From positions 1 to 64,000 of the forward strand of contig JARLIK010000026.1 of NCBI GenBank assembly GCA_031291755.1: a stretch of 64,000 bases of DNA, written 5' to 3'. How positions within the stretch are numbered: position 1 is the first letter of the stretch; the number at the start of each line of letters is the position of its first letter. The stretch is from Acidocella sp. Its GTDB lineage: Bacteria > Pseudomonadota > Alphaproteobacteria > Acetobacterales > Acetobacteraceae. The notes below the pieces were generated by a model. It ran no database searches and was not told the origin of the DNA. It saw only the letters and a list, made by a program, of their open reading frames with translations. This document shows positions 36,001 to 45,022 of the stretch, piece by piece. The position numbers and the translations under genes were made by a program.

Positions 36001-37352
36001 GGCTGATCGGCACGTCATTGAATCTAACGGGCAATTACAGCCAAAGCGCCACAGGCTCGTTGATTGTACTGGTCACGCCGAAAACCAGTTCGCTGTTCGC
36101 CATCACCGGCAACGCTGCGCTGAATGGCAATGTCACTTATGACCTGGCCCCCGGTATTTACGGCACTCGCACCTATACCTACCTCACCACCACCGGCACG
36201 ATCTCCGGCGGCTTCACCTCTGAGACGCTGGTGAATGTTCCGGCCGCTGATTACACTACCTATTTCAACCCGGACCCTTCCGAAAACCTCATCATCAATG
36301 CACCGTTCTCGGTGCAGCCGGTTGACCAATCGATTTTCGCTGACCAGACACAAGCCCTCGCCGCCGCTACCCAGGACGCCACCAGCGATATTCTGGGCAA
36401 GGCCACTGAAGGTGGCAGCAACGCCAACCCGGCGTGTGCCGCCCAGTCTCCGCTATCGCCTGCCAACGCCGCGGGCAATGCGATGGCCGAAAGTGCGCGG
36501 ATTGCCAGCACGCTGGCCAATGTCTTCTGTGGCGAGGGCGGCTGGGTTGAGGCCACAGGCTCGCTGAATCATGTGGATGCCTCGGGTGGTGCTGCGGCTT
36601 TCGATGCCAACACCGCGGGCTTCCTGGCAGGGGTTGACCGGCCATTGAACGCTATTGGCACCCGGCTTGGCCTGGCCGTCGGGTTCGATCAAACCAGCCT
36701 GACCGACAAAGCTGGAGGGTCCGGTTCCATGAGCACCACCCGGGTTGCGCTGTATGGCTCGCAATCATTCGGGGCGTTCACGCTGGCTGCCACCGCCGGC
36801 TATGGGTTTGCCTCAAACAGCACATCCCGCAATTCCGGCGTCGGTAATTTCAATGAGAACAATTCCCTCGGCATCATCAATGCCGGTGCACAGTTGAGCA
36901 CTCATGTTTCGCTCGGCGGCGCCGACCTGGCGCCGGCGGCTGGTTTGAAAGTTGCAAACGTTGAAGCAACCAACTTCAGCGAGCCGGCCAGCGGGCTGCT
37001 GACCGGCTTTGCAGTTGCGGGTAAAATGCCATCTTACACCAGCGTTCAGCCATATTTCTCACTGCGGTTGAGCAAGAGCTATCTGACCGACTCGAATATC
37101 GTGATTTCGCCAGACGCGCTGGTTGGTTATGAATATGAGGCGGGAGATAATGGCATAGCCACCAACGTTACTTTTGCCAGTGGCCCTGCTTACCAGACCA
37201 CGCATAGTAACCTCGACCGCGGCGATGCACTGGTTTCGGCGGGATTATCGGCCGGCAAAAACAACTGGTCTTTGTTTGCCACTTATACCGCCCGCCTCTC
37301 CGGCAACTGGACAACCCAAACCGGTGAAGTTGGCTTGCGTATCAAGTTTTGA
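33057..37352 (+). CDS. Autotransporter (type Va) with repetitive beta-helix passenger
   Basis: 1431 residues. The signal peptide is long (cleavage near AAQAQ, residue 43). The passenger (about 45-1150) is made of repeats with the core IGTLSNSGTIxG..xGIxNxGxI, about 20-24 residues each, many in tandem, interspersed with xGGTIxG turns. The autotransporter beta-barrel is about residues 1158-1431, starts GGWVEATGSL and ends GLRIKF with a terminal Phe expected for Bam recognition. AGGGA precedes the ATG. It lies 34 bp after the Hint-glycosyltransferase gene, suggesting one transcript. The repeats look like an adhesin or surface-layer passenger; its glycosylation by the upstream protein is a hypothesis. 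Confidence 0.9.
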   Translation: MLYSHKNVSSRALQSRVFQKTLLSGVSLIAAYVVAGTVAAQAQNINVVSSTPATVQTQTGFGLVVNPADALPEVVLTGSIGILNPIGTIAPFVSITSFSEVTNAAGATSSVGVENDGALSLFANGGTVTGLTEAINNTGGLVQLDNLSGGKISANPSGFVFASAISNSGSIGTLSNSGQITGAGFITYAIANDGTIGTISNNAGGTISSAGYLPPIYNAGTIDALVNAYGGLIIGNSDISNSCSIGTLSNNGLITAASSAISNNGTIGIIENLALGTIKGNQAIFNLSEIGSISNAGLLTGITAISNYGSIAVLDNIGGGTINGSTDAISSSGTIAQLLNGGLINGHSVGISNTGSIGTISNTNTIIGQQTDGIYNGGSISQLSNSGTISGRLIGINNNGWLATLTNGASGSIYGGASDIYNQGSIALLSNSGRISGGTYGVDSKGQIATLSNLAGGYIYGSQAGLNNGTGVSTYASIGTLSNSGTIVGGAFGVSNAATIGTLDNLVYGTISGPRTGVVNSGSITLLSNSGVITGTLQGIYNHATITALSNQVGGTISSPTHTAIYNTGNISQLSNSGVISGHIYGIDNISIIGTLANASGGVITASLYTDVMNFGSIGVLSNSGTLTGGVVGVQNQGTIGWLVNNSLGTISVSSTDIYNLASIATITNNDMLLGNVGISNLHNISSIVNQGYILSKVDGISNGIFGTITTISNLAGGTISGKTAGIYNNRGFIGAISNSGTIIGVSRGIYNAGVITALTNSGLIEGSQTYTSGSIILSNIPLVTPYVGIVSTNYIGTISNLASGQIAGTDDGSYNSGTIGGLTNAGLITAVRSSGIYNIGTIGMLSNSGTISGGAIGLDNRGAIGTVSNSGLISGPTGLYLVTPGTTITNTGTIASSTGGNAINFEAVNSLVLSTGSDIIGTIYGGGTASSITLDGSDFMSNPIADFGTGSSLTIASGADWGAAGNWGIASVTNNGSFTPGLIGTSLNLTGNYSQSATGSLIVLVTPKTSSLFAITGNAALNGNVTYDLAPGIYGTRTYTYLTTTGTISGGFTSETLVNVPAADYTTYFNPDPSENLIINAPFSVQPVDQSIFADQTQALAAATQDATSDILGKATEGGSNANPACAAQSPLSPANAAGNAMAESARIASTLANVFCGEGGWVEATGSLNHVDASGGAAAFDANTAGFLAGVDRPLNAIGTRLGLAVGFDQTSLTDKAGGSGSMSTTRVALYGSQSFGAFTLAATAGYGFASNSTSRNSGVGNFNENNSLGIINAGAQLSTHVSLGGADLAPAAGLKVANVEATNFSEPASGLLTGFAVAGKMPSYTSVQPYFSLRLSKSYLTDSNIVISPDALVGYEYEAGDNGIATNVTFASGPAYQTTHSNLDRGDALVSAGLSAGKNNWSLFATYTARLSGNWTTQTGEVGLRIKF

Positions 37353-38088
37353 AACCCTTGACGCTGCCCGCCTTGCAACTCTTGTAACGGGGAAGTTTTT
37401 TGGCGCCAGCGGAGATTTGCGCCTTGAACTTTAAAATCCAACGCAAGGGTTGCGTTGATGACCGGCGGATGATCAGCATCTGGCGGGCAAAGCGGGGTGT
37501 TTTGGAAAAGCTATCCCGGCAGCTTGCAAATTACTGATGGTCGAGACAGACTCAGACGATTGATGCTACCAATATTAAAGCGCGCTATTTAGCATCGGGC
37601 GGTGAAGTGCCGGCACAGAACGATACCGATCGTGGTAAAATTGCCTGGTGAAATGGCCGTGCGCAGGAGAAAGTTTCCGAGGAAGCGGCAGATAAATAGG
37701 AATTCATCTGCCTGGAAAAGGTTAAAAATGCTGCAGCCGCAGAGTTAAATGCCAAACTCATATGGCGAGCGAGTGTAGGATAATAATTCGGATCAAGGAA
37801 TATTTTGAAAAAGCCTCTTATAAGTTGTAAGCGAGTCAGGTGTGAGATATTGCTGTGGATGAAAAACCTGAAGGGCTGTGCTGGTGAGTTCACCCGGTGT
37901 TTCCCTGGGTACCATTGATGATTATGTGCGTGCCATAAAAATGACCCGCTCTAAGGTTGAACGCTTGGGAATGGATGTGAAACTCGGCCTTGATACATTA
38001 TTATCCGAAGTGGTGCAGATGTTGACCTCATCGGGCATGCTGGACTGTCGGCTTCTGCAGCACACTCCGCCAAGGTGGGGGTGACAAG
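37353..38088. other. Relic region after the autotransporter
   Basis: About 735 bases without a credible intact gene. An 8-bp-stem hairpin, CAACGCAA-GGG-TTGCGTTG, lies at 37439-37457. From about 37575 one plus frame reads as protein-like text (SGGEVPAQNDTDRGKIAW; VSEEAADK; LEKVKNAAAAELNAKL) but is broken by TGA and TAG codons, which suggests a decayed gene. A 68-codon frame at 37878-38084 is not recognisable. The following gene starts at the end of this block. Confidence 0.4.
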
Positions 38089-39690
38089 ATGTCGCCAACT
38101 CTGCCGTTCGACCAGTCGGCGCGTGCGGGTACTGATGTGCAGAAACCGGTTATTGCATTTCTTTCGGATGGCGCGAGCTACGGCGAACCAAGTGTCGTCG
38201 TGGAGCAGATCGAAACTCATATTTCGATTGTCTTTTTGGTTGGTGATTTTGCTTATAAGTTGAAACGCGCCGTCCGCTATTCCTATCTGGATTATTCCAG
38301 CGTTGCGCTGCGTGAAAAATATTGCCGTGCGGAGCTTTCGCTTAACCGCCGGACGGCCCCTGAACTCTACCTGCGGGTCCGCGCTATCACCTGCGAGTCC
38401 AACGGGTCTCTGGCCTTTGACGGTGAGGGTACAGCTCTCGACTGGGTGCTGGAGATGCGGCGTTTTGATCAGGATGATCTGTTCGATCGTCTAGCCGAGA
38501 AAAAAATTCTGACGCCAAGCATAATGCGCGATCTGACGGATACTATCGTAGCGTTTCACAGCGCCGCTGAAGTCGTGTCAGATCATGGTGGCAGTGCGCA
38601 GACCAGGGAAATTGTCATCAATAACAATGTGAATTTGATGCGATCAAGCCCGCCACTTGACCGGATGAAAGTCGATCACGTCAACGCCTTGTCGATGACG
38701 GAACTCGCCGCGGTTGCCACTTTACTTGACCTGCGTAAAGCGCAAGGCAAAATCCGGCGTTGCCATGGTGATCTGCATTTGCGGAATCTATGCTTGATAA
38801 AAAGCCATCCGGTCATTTTTGACGGCATTGAGTTCAACGATGATTTCTCCTGTATTGACGTGTTATATGATCTGGCTTTTTTGTTGATGGATCTTTTGCA
38901 TCACGGCTTTCCGTATCTTGCGAGCGTTATATTCAACCGGTACCTGGACAGAACAGGTGATATTGAAGGACTGCCGGCGCTGCCGCTGTTCATGTCAATC
39001 CGTGCGTGCGTCCGTGCGCATGTATTGGTGGCGCAGGAGCAAAAACATCATTCGCAACAGGCGCTGGAGCAAGCTAACAACTATCTGACCCTTGGCGGGC
39101 AGTTGCTGTGCGCCAAAAATCCTAGCCTCATTGCCATCGGTGGCTTGAGCGGCACGGGAAAATCCACCATCGCCGCCGCGCTTGCGCCGGAGTTTTTGCC
39201 GGCACCCGGTGCGCGGATTATCCGCAGCGATGTCGTTCGTAAAACCCTGTTCGGTGTCGCGCCCGAAACCCATCTTCCCCAATCGGCCTATGAAGTCGCG
39301 GTGACTGATAAGGTCTATGCCGAATTGTATGATCAGGCCAGGCAGACGTTGGCCGCCGGTTACACGGCTATCGTCGATGCGACTTTCCTATCTGAGAGCG
39401 ATCGTCATGAGGTCGCAGCGGTCGCGCAACATGCCGGTGCAAAATTTACCGGCTTTTGGCTGGAAGCTCCAAGGATTGTCCTGGAACAACGTCTGGCCGT
39501 GCGCCATAACGATGCATCGGACGCCGATGCAAATGTTCTAGGCAGGCAAGAGTTTGCCGATGTTGGCACGATTACTTGGAAGCAAGTTGATGCTGGCCGC
39601 GATATTGAAATTCAGCTCGCTACCATCCGCCAAATGCTTCCGGATTCAGAAGTGTCAGTTAAAATTTCGCCGACCTTTGTATCATATTGA
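38089..39690 (+). CDS. Phosphotransferase / AAA-type ATPase fusion
   Basis: 533 residues. The N-terminal part (about 1-345) is an aminoglycoside-phosphotransferase/kinase-like fold with a catalytic HGD motif (RRCHGDLHLRNLCL, H226) and a metal-binding DGIEFND. The C-terminal part has a P-loop (GGLSGTGKST, about residues 348-357) of a zeta-toxin/gluconate-kinase-like NTPase with VDATFLSESDRHEV. Such fused proteins are widespread in bacteria, often near universal-stress genes, and their substrate is unknown. The start is ATG 38089 with GGGGGTGACAAG upstream. Aminoglycoside resistance should not be assumed. Confidence 0.85.
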   Translation: MSPTLPFDQSARAGTDVQKPVIAFLSDGASYGEPSVVVEQIETHISIVFLVGDFAYKLKRAVRYSYLDYSSVALREKYCRAELSLNRRTAPELYLRVRAITCESNGSLAFDGEGTALDWVLEMRRFDQDDLFDRLAEKKILTPSIMRDLTDTIVAFHSAAEVVSDHGGSAQTREIVINNNVNLMRSSPPLDRMKVDHVNALSMTELAAVATLLDLRKAQGKIRRCHGDLHLRNLCLIKSHPVIFDGIEFNDDFSCIDVLYDLAFLLMDLLHHGFPYLASVIFNRYLDRTGDIEGLPALPLFMSIRACVRAHVLVAQEQKHHSQQALEQANNYLTLGGQLLCAKNPSLIAIGGLSGTGKSTIAAALAPEFLPAPGARIIRSDVVRKTLFGVAPETHLPQSAYEVAVTDKVYAELYDQARQTLAAGYTAIVDATFLSESDRHEVAAVAQHAGAKFTGFWLEAPRIVLEQRLAVRHNDASDADANVLGRQEFADVGTITWKQVDAGRDIEIQLATIRQMLPDSEVSVKISPTFVSY

Positions 39691-39727
39691 TCAAAAATTG
39701 AAATTCCATAAGCGTCGGGAAAGCGGC

Positions 39728-42031
39728 TCAACTGCATTTCGACCAGCCGCAATGGTGGCAGTTCAGGCATGCACCTTCCTTGGCAACACCCGGCTGGCCG
39801 CATTGCGGGCAGAGCATACCCAGCGCACCGGCGGGCACTGCCAGGTCAGGTACGTGGGAATGCGCCGGGGCATCGGGAGATTCGAGAAATCCGATCTCGA
39901 TCATGTGCTGCTCGATAATGCCGCCGATCGCCGCGATCAGCGAAGGCACATAGCGGCCGCCGCTCCATTGCCCGCCGCGCGGGTCAAAGATGCTTTTCAG
40001 CTCCTCTGCCACAAACCCTACGTCGCCGCCGCGGCGGAATACCGCCGAGATCATGCGGGTGAGGGCGACCACCCAACTGAAATGTTCCATGTTGGCCGAG
40101 GAAATGAACACCTCGAAAGGACGTTGCCGCCCGGCTTCTTCGATGTCGTTGACGGTGATGTACATGGCGTGCTCGTTATCCAGCCAGCGTAATTTGTAGG
40201 TGGTGCCGGTAAGTTTGGGCGGGCGCGGGATGGGCGAGTGGTTGGGTTGCACCGGTACGGCTGCTGCCGCCGCCACGGCTTCAGCGGCGTTGGCGGGCTC
40301 TGGTGTTACCGAAAGTATGGAGCCGGTGATGGCGTTGGGGCGGTAGGTGGTGCAGCCTTTGCAGCCCTGGCGGTAGGCTTCCAGGTAAACTTCGCGGAAC
40401 GCCTCAAAGGCAATATCCTCAGGCACATTCACGGTTTTTGAAATGGCGCTGTCAACATGCCGCTGCAAGGCTGCCTGCATGCGGATATGGTCGAGCGGCG
40501 TGAGGTTTTGCGCGGTGACGAAATAATCCGGCAGCGTGACATCGCGGCCAAATTTATGGCGGTATAGGCGCACCGCGTAATCCTCGACCAATTCTTCACG
40601 TTTCGAGCCATCGGGCTCGGTGACTTTGCGGGTGAAGCTGTGCGCGAACACCGGCTCCACGCCGGAGGATACATTGTCAGCCAGCAGCGAGATGGTGCCG
40701 GTGGGGGCAACGGAGGTCAGCAGCGCGTTGCGGATACCATGCTCAGCGATCAACGCCCGCACATCGGCATCCAACTCGCGCACGGTTTCGCCAGCCAGGT
40801 AGGCTTTGCGCTCAAACAGTGGGAACGGTGATTTTTCGGCGGCGATATGCGCTGAGGCGATATAGGCGGCGCGGTTGACCTCACGCGCCCAGCGCTCCGC
40901 CATCGCGGCGGCGGGTTCGGAGCCATAGCGCAGCCCCACCATCATCAGCGCATCGGCGAGGCCGGTCAGCCCTAAGCCGATGCGGCGCTTGGCCATGGCC
41001 TCCTGGTGCTGCGCCTCCAGCGGGAAGCCTGAGGCGTCGATGGTGTTGTCCATCATGCGCACTGCGACGGCGACAAGCTCGGTCAGTTCAGCTTCATCGA
41101 GACGGGCTTGCGGGGTGAAGGGGTCACGCACCAGGGTCGCCAGATTGATCGACCCCAGCAGGCAGGCGCCGTATGGCGGCAAGGGTTGCTCGGCGCAGGG
41201 GTTGGTGGAATGGATGGTCTCGCAATAATGCAAATTATTGCGGTTGTTGATGCGGTCGATGAACAGCACGCCGGGTTCGGCGTAATCATACGTGGCGCGC
41301 ATCACGCTGTCCCACAAAGCGCGGGCGCGTAAGGTGCGGTAGGTGGTGCCGTTGAATACCAACTCCCAGTCCGCATCGGCCTCCACGGCGGCCATGAAGG
41401 CATCGGTGATCAGGACCGAAAGATTGAAATTGCGCAGCCGCCCCGGCTCGCGCTTGGCGGCGATGAAGGCTTCGATGTCGGGGTGGTCGCAGCGCATGGT
41501 CGCCATCATGGCACCGCGCCTGGCACCGGCGGACATGATGGTGCGGCACATGGAATCCCACACGTCCATGAACGATAGCGGGCCTGAGGCGTCAGCGCTG
41601 ACACCTTTTACCACAGCGCCTTTGGGCCGTAGAGTGGAGAAATCATAGCCGATGCCGCCGCCTTGCTGCATGGTCAGCGCGGCTTCCCGCAGATGCGTGA
41701 AAATGCTGCCGAGGTCGTCCTCGATGTCGCCCATCACAAAACAATTGAACAAGGTCACCCGCCGGTCTGTGCCCGCACCGGCAATGATGCGCCCGGCAGG
41801 GAGGAATTTGAAATCCTCCAGGGCTTTGTAAAACCGGCCTTCCCAGAGTGCGGGCTCCGACTCGACGCTGGCGAGAGCCTTGGCAATCCGCGCCCAGGTG
41901 TCCTCGATGGTGAGGTCAACCGGTGTGCCGTCAGCCTGTTTCAGCCGGTATTTATCGGCCCAGATTTGCCGGGATATCGAGGCAATTCGCTCGTGAGCGG
42001 CGGGTTTCGAGTGGTCGGCAATCATGTCCAT
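39728..42031 (-). CDS. nrdJ: Adenosylcobalamin-dependent ribonucleotide reductase, class II
   Basis: 767 residues. The ten-stranded barrel core shows SNPCAEQPLPPYGACLLGSINLATLV in adjoining pieces (substrate-site cysteine). The finger-loop region APTGTISLLADNVSSGVEPVFAHSFTRKV and GCKGCTTYRPN are also present. The C-terminus has a zinc-ribbon-like CPQCG...CLNCHHCGWSKCS, likely for redox or folding. Class II enzymes make deoxyribonucleotides with or without oxygen using B12. No cobalamin riboswitch is evident in the 130 bp upstream. Convergent with the kinase fusion by 37 bp. Confidence 0.95.
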   Translation of the reverse strand: MDMIADHSKPAAHERIASISRQIWADKYRLKQADGTPVDLTIEDTWARIAKALASVESEPALWEGRFYKALEDFKFLPAGRIIAGAGTDRRVTLFNCFVMGDIEDDLGSIFTHLREAALTMQQGGGIGYDFSTLRPKGAVVKGVSADASGPLSFMDVWDSMCRTIMSAGARRGAMMATMRCDHPDIEAFIAAKREPGRLRNFNLSVLITDAFMAAVEADADWELVFNGTTYRTLRARALWDSVMRATYDYAEPGVLFIDRINNRNNLHYCETIHSTNPCAEQPLPPYGACLLGSINLATLVRDPFTPQARLDEAELTELVAVAVRMMDNTIDASGFPLEAQHQEAMAKRRIGLGLTGLADALMMVGLRYGSEPAAAMAERWAREVNRAAYIASAHIAAEKSPFPLFERKAYLAGETVRELDADVRALIAEHGIRNALLTSVAPTGTISLLADNVSSGVEPVFAHSFTRKVTEPDGSKREELVEDYAVRLYRHKFGRDVTLPDYFVTAQNLTPLDHIRMQAALQRHVDSAISKTVNVPEDIAFEAFREVYLEAYRQGCKGCTTYRPNAITGSILSVTPEPANAAEAVAAAAAVPVQPNHSPIPRPPKLTGTTYKLRWLDNEHAMYITVNDIEEAGRQRPFEVFISSANMEHFSWVVALTRMISAVFRRGGDVGFVAEELKSIFDPRGGQWSGGRYVPSLIAAIGGIIEQHMIEIGFLESPDAPAHSHVPDLAVPAGALGMLCPQCGQPGVAKEGACLNCHHCGWSKCS

Positions 42032-42162
42032 CGGGCTTATCCTGTCGTTTCGCCTACCGTGAGGCGGCGATTGTCACTGCGCCGTTGATGCGCGTCAATT
42101 ACAATGAGAGCAAAGCCTCCCCATATTAGCCGGAGTTGAAATGAGCCGCGAGAGGAATTGTG

Positions 42163-42681
42163 ATGCCCCAAGCCATCAAAGAAGCCGTTGCCGTATTTGA
42201 TACCACTGAGACGCTGGAAGCGGCGGTTTTTGAGCTGGAAACCCGGGGTTTTGACCGTGCGGCCTTCTCGCTGCTGGCCAGCGAGGCGGCTGTCACGCAA
42301 AAACTTGGGCACGGGTATGACCTGATCAAGCAGGTCGAGGATAACCCGGACGTGCCGCGGGAGACGTTTTTTTCGCGCGTATCGCAGCTTGAAGCGGAGT
42401 TTTTACCGGCACCGGGCCTCGCGGCGATCGGTATGCTGATGCTGTTCGGGGTGGGCGGTGCGCTGCCCGCCATCATTGCGGCGGGCGGAGGCGCCTTGAT
42501 CGGCGCCGGTCTGGGCCGGCTTATTCATCAGCACAATGTCACGCGCATCAAGGAGCAACTGGCGCGCGGCGGTTTGCTGCTGTGGGTGAATGTGCGGAAT
42601 GCGGAAGAGGAGGCAAAAGCTTTGGAAATTTTGCGCACGCATTCGGCGCATGATGTGCATATTCATGATGTTACCGGGTGA
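42163..42681 (+). CDS. Small membrane protein of stress-protein (YflT-like) appearance
   Basis: 172 residues from ATG 42163, with AGAGGA six nt upstream; a GTG directly before is in frame. The N-terminus AVFDTTETLEAAVFELETRGFDRAAFSLLAS resembles a general-stress ferredoxin-like domain. A glycine-rich hydrophobic hairpin (about residues 88-118) then spans the membrane. A C-terminal domain ends HSAHDVHIHDV. Function unknown. It shares a direction with hdeD just downstream, which supports a stress context. Confidence 0.65.
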   Translation: MPQAIKEAVAVFDTTETLEAAVFELETRGFDRAAFSLLASEAAVTQKLGHGYDLIKQVEDNPDVPRETFFSRVSQLEAEFLPAPGLAAIGMLMLFGVGGALPAIIAAGGGALIGAGLGRLIHQHNVTRIKEQLARGGLLLWVNVRNAEEEAKALEILRTHSAHDVHIHDVTG

Positions 42682-42760
42682 GTCGAATCCCGGCTGGGTC
42701 ATATAGTATCGTTGACTAGAAAACGTTACGATTTCAGGTTAAATTAAGGGAATGAATCAC

Positions 42761-43348
42761 ATGTTGTCTATGCAGCCGTCGATACACACTGAGATATCTG
42801 CCGCTTTCAGGCGATCCATGCATGAGCATTGGGGCCTGTTTTTGGCCGAAGGTATCATATTATTGCTGCTTGGCCTCGCCGCTATTGCCTTGCCAGCATT
42901 TGCTGGCATCGCCGTCACGGTGGTTCTTGGCTACGTGTTCGCGATTGCCGGCATCGTTGGCCTGATCTCCACTTTTAGGGCACGGCGGACGCCGGGGTTT
43001 GGCTGGTCGCTGCTTTCCGCTATCGCCGCGCTGCTGGCCGGCGGCTTGCTGCTGTGGCATCCTCTGCAAGGCTTGGTAACGCTGACAATTGTGCTGACAG
43101 CTTTCTTTATTGCCGATGGCATATTTATGATCATCCTCGCCCTCTCACATCGCCGGCAGCTTTCCGGAAAATGGGAGTGGATCATGATCAACGGCCTGAT
43201 TGATTTGCTTCTGGCTTTTATCGTGCTCTCCGGCATGCCGGGAACACTTGTCTGGGTGCTTGGTCTGCTGGTTGGTATTGATATGCTGTTTGGGGGGGCT
43301 TCGCTCGTGGTGCTGGCGTTTGAGGCGCGGAAACAATCTATCCCGTGA
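42761..43348 (+). CDS. hdeD: HdeD-family acid-stress membrane protein
   Basis: 195 residues from ATG 42761; AAGGGA lies nine nt before it, while an in-frame ATG at 42752 is too close to the same site. Six hydrophobic helices with HdeD (DUF308) signatures: LFLAEGIILLLLGLAAIALP, GLVTLTIVLTAFFIADG, WIMINGLIDLLLAFIVLSGMP. In E. coli hdeD lies in the acid-fitness island and supports acid resistance at high density; the mechanism is unclear. The GadB/GadC pair of this genome window is broken while this gene is intact. Its stop overlaps the GTG start of the TPR gene. Confidence 0.87.
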   Translation: MLSMQPSIHTEISAAFRRSMHEHWGLFLAEGIILLLLGLAAIALPAFAGIAVTVVLGYVFAIAGIVGLISTFRARRTPGFGWSLLSAIAALLAGGLLLWHPLQGLVTLTIVLTAFFIADGIFMIILALSHRRQLSGKWEWIMINGLIDLLLAFIVLSGMPGTLVWVLGLLVGIDMLFGGASLVVLAFEARKQSIP

Positions 43349-44985
43349 ACCGTCAGCAACGCCGAGCGGAAAAGAAGCAAATCGGGAATGTGAAGCCAGC
43401 TGCTTCAAAAACTCCCGAGGTGGATTTTTGTGCAGCACTTGCGCTTCATCAAGCTGGACGTCTGAATGAGGCCGCACGGGCCTATCGTCAGATACTGGTG
43501 GCCCACCCGCGCCATGCCGACTGCCTGCATATGCTGGGCGTGGTCGAACATCAGATGGGGCATTTTGATTCGGCCATTGATTTGATCGGCAAAGCCATCA
43601 AGCTTGATGATAAAATTGCCCCCTACCATTTCAACCTTGGCCGTGCCTGCGAGGATGCCCGACGGTTAGATGAGGCGGTGAGCAGTTACCGCACAGCCAG
43701 CAAGCTCTGGCCAGACAACCCGGATGTGTATGCCAACCTCGGCAATGTGCTTGGTGAGTTGGAGCAATTGGACGAGGCGGCGATTTGTTTTCGCAAAGCC
43801 ATCGAACTTGAACCAGGTTTTGCGGAGGCGCATACCAGTCTTGGGAACGTGCTCAGGGATTTAGGACAACTCGACGAAGCGATCATTTGCTGCCGCCGGG
43901 CTGTCGAGCTAGCGCCGAATTTTCCTGAGGCCTATTCCAACCTTGGTGTTACGCTCAGTCGTCTGGGGCAACTGGATGAGGCGGTGGCGTGTTATCGTCA
44001 AGCTTTGGGCTTGCAGCCAAATTTGCCGGCGGCGCATAATAATTTGGCCATGGCGCTGTTGGCGCAGGGCGATATGGCCGCTGGGTGGGAGCATTACGAG
44101 TGGCGCTGGCAAACGTCGAAGATGCGCGCCGAGCAGCGGAATTTTGCGCAACCGCTATGGCAAGGCGAAGTAGCGGTGGGCCTGACTTTGCTGATCCATG
44201 CCGAGCAGGGATTCGGCGACACATTGCAGTTTTGCCGCTATGCCACGCAAGCTGCAGCACGCGGACTGCGCGTGATCATCGAGGTGCAGAAACCCTTGGT
44301 TCGATTGCTGCGTGATTTGCCAGGCGTTGAGCTGGCCGTTGGCCGGGGCGAGACGTTGCCGCCATTTGATTACCATGTGCCAATGCTGAGCTTGCCGCGC
44401 GTGTTTGACACCAGGGCCGATACGATTCCCGGCGTGGTGCCGTACCTGTATGCTGATAAAGCCCTGGCCGAAGACTGGCAGCGGCGCCTGGCCGCGATGG
44501 ATTGCCAGGGCCGGCGCATTGGTTTGGTCTGGGCCGGGTCTGCCGCCTTGGCTGCTGACCGGCGGCGTTCAATCGCTCCGGAACTTCTGGCGCCTTTGTT
44601 CGAGACTCCAAATTTTTGTTTCTTTAATTTGCAAAAAGATGGTCCAGCAGCACCTGCGCAATTTCCAATGATATCCTGCATGGATGAGATCGGCGACTTC
44701 GCCGATACGGCGGCATTGATCGCGAATTTAGATTTGGTGATCTCGGTTGATACCGCCGTGGCTCATGTGGCCGCCGCGCTTGGCAAGCCTGTTTGGATGC
44801 TGAACCGCTTTGATCCATGCTGGCGCTGGCTGGCCGGACGCCGTGACAGCCCCTGGTATCCAACGCTTCAAATCTACAGCCAGCCATGCCCGGATGACTG
44901 GGAATCAGTGGTAACAGACATTGCGCACGACTTGAGATGTTGGACGTTGGAAACGGCGCCACGGGGCAAATGGTTTGCAGCCTGA
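43345..44985 (+). CDS. TPR protein with C-terminal glycosyltransferase-like domain
   Basis: 546 residues from a GTG overlapping the hdeD stop. After a basic N-terminus, about six to seven TPR repeats follow (for example YSNLGVTLSRLGQLDEAVACYRQALGLQPN), up to about residue 245. A C-terminal GT-B-like domain then follows with WAGSAALAADRRRSIAPELL and DLVISVDTAVAHVAAALGKPVW, typical of heptosyltransferase/GT9-GT41-like folds. Such TPR-glycosyltransferase proteins may act on protein or glycan targets. Coupling to hdeD is translational and unusual. The acceptor is unknown. Confidence 0.8.
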   Translation: MNRQQRRAEKKQIGNVKPAASKTPEVDFCAALALHQAGRLNEAARAYRQILVAHPRHADCLHMLGVVEHQMGHFDSAIDLIGKAIKLDDKIAPYHFNLGRACEDARRLDEAVSSYRTASKLWPDNPDVYANLGNVLGELEQLDEAAICFRKAIELEPGFAEAHTSLGNVLRDLGQLDEAIICCRRAVELAPNFPEAYSNLGVTLSRLGQLDEAVACYRQALGLQPNLPAAHNNLAMALLAQGDMAAGWEHYEWRWQTSKMRAEQRNFAQPLWQGEVAVGLTLLIHAEQGFGDTLQFCRYATQAAARGLRVIIEVQKPLVRLLRDLPGVELAVGRGETLPPFDYHVPMLSLPRVFDTRADTIPGVVPYLYADKALAEDWQRRLAAMDCQGRRIGLVWAGSAALAADRRRSIAPELLAPLFETPNFCFFNLQKDGPAAPAQFPMISCMDEIGDFADTAALIANLDLVISVDTAVAHVAAALGKPVWMLNRFDPCWRWLAGRRDSPWYPTLQIYSQPCPDDWESVVTDIAHDLRCWTLETAPRGKWFAA

Positions 44986-45022
44986 CGAGGTCTCAGCACA
45001 AGCCGAAGCCGCTACCCAAGCC

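Noticed and set aside
33057-37352. Repeats in the autotransporter as a CRISPR-like or mobile array
   Set aside because: The DNA repeats follow a coding frame, vary in length and sequence, and encode a beta-helix passenger.
38089-39690. Aminoglycoside resistance enzyme
   Set aside because: The phosphotransferase fold is fused to a P-loop NTPase and belongs to a broad family of unknown substrate; nothing indicates antibiotic modification.
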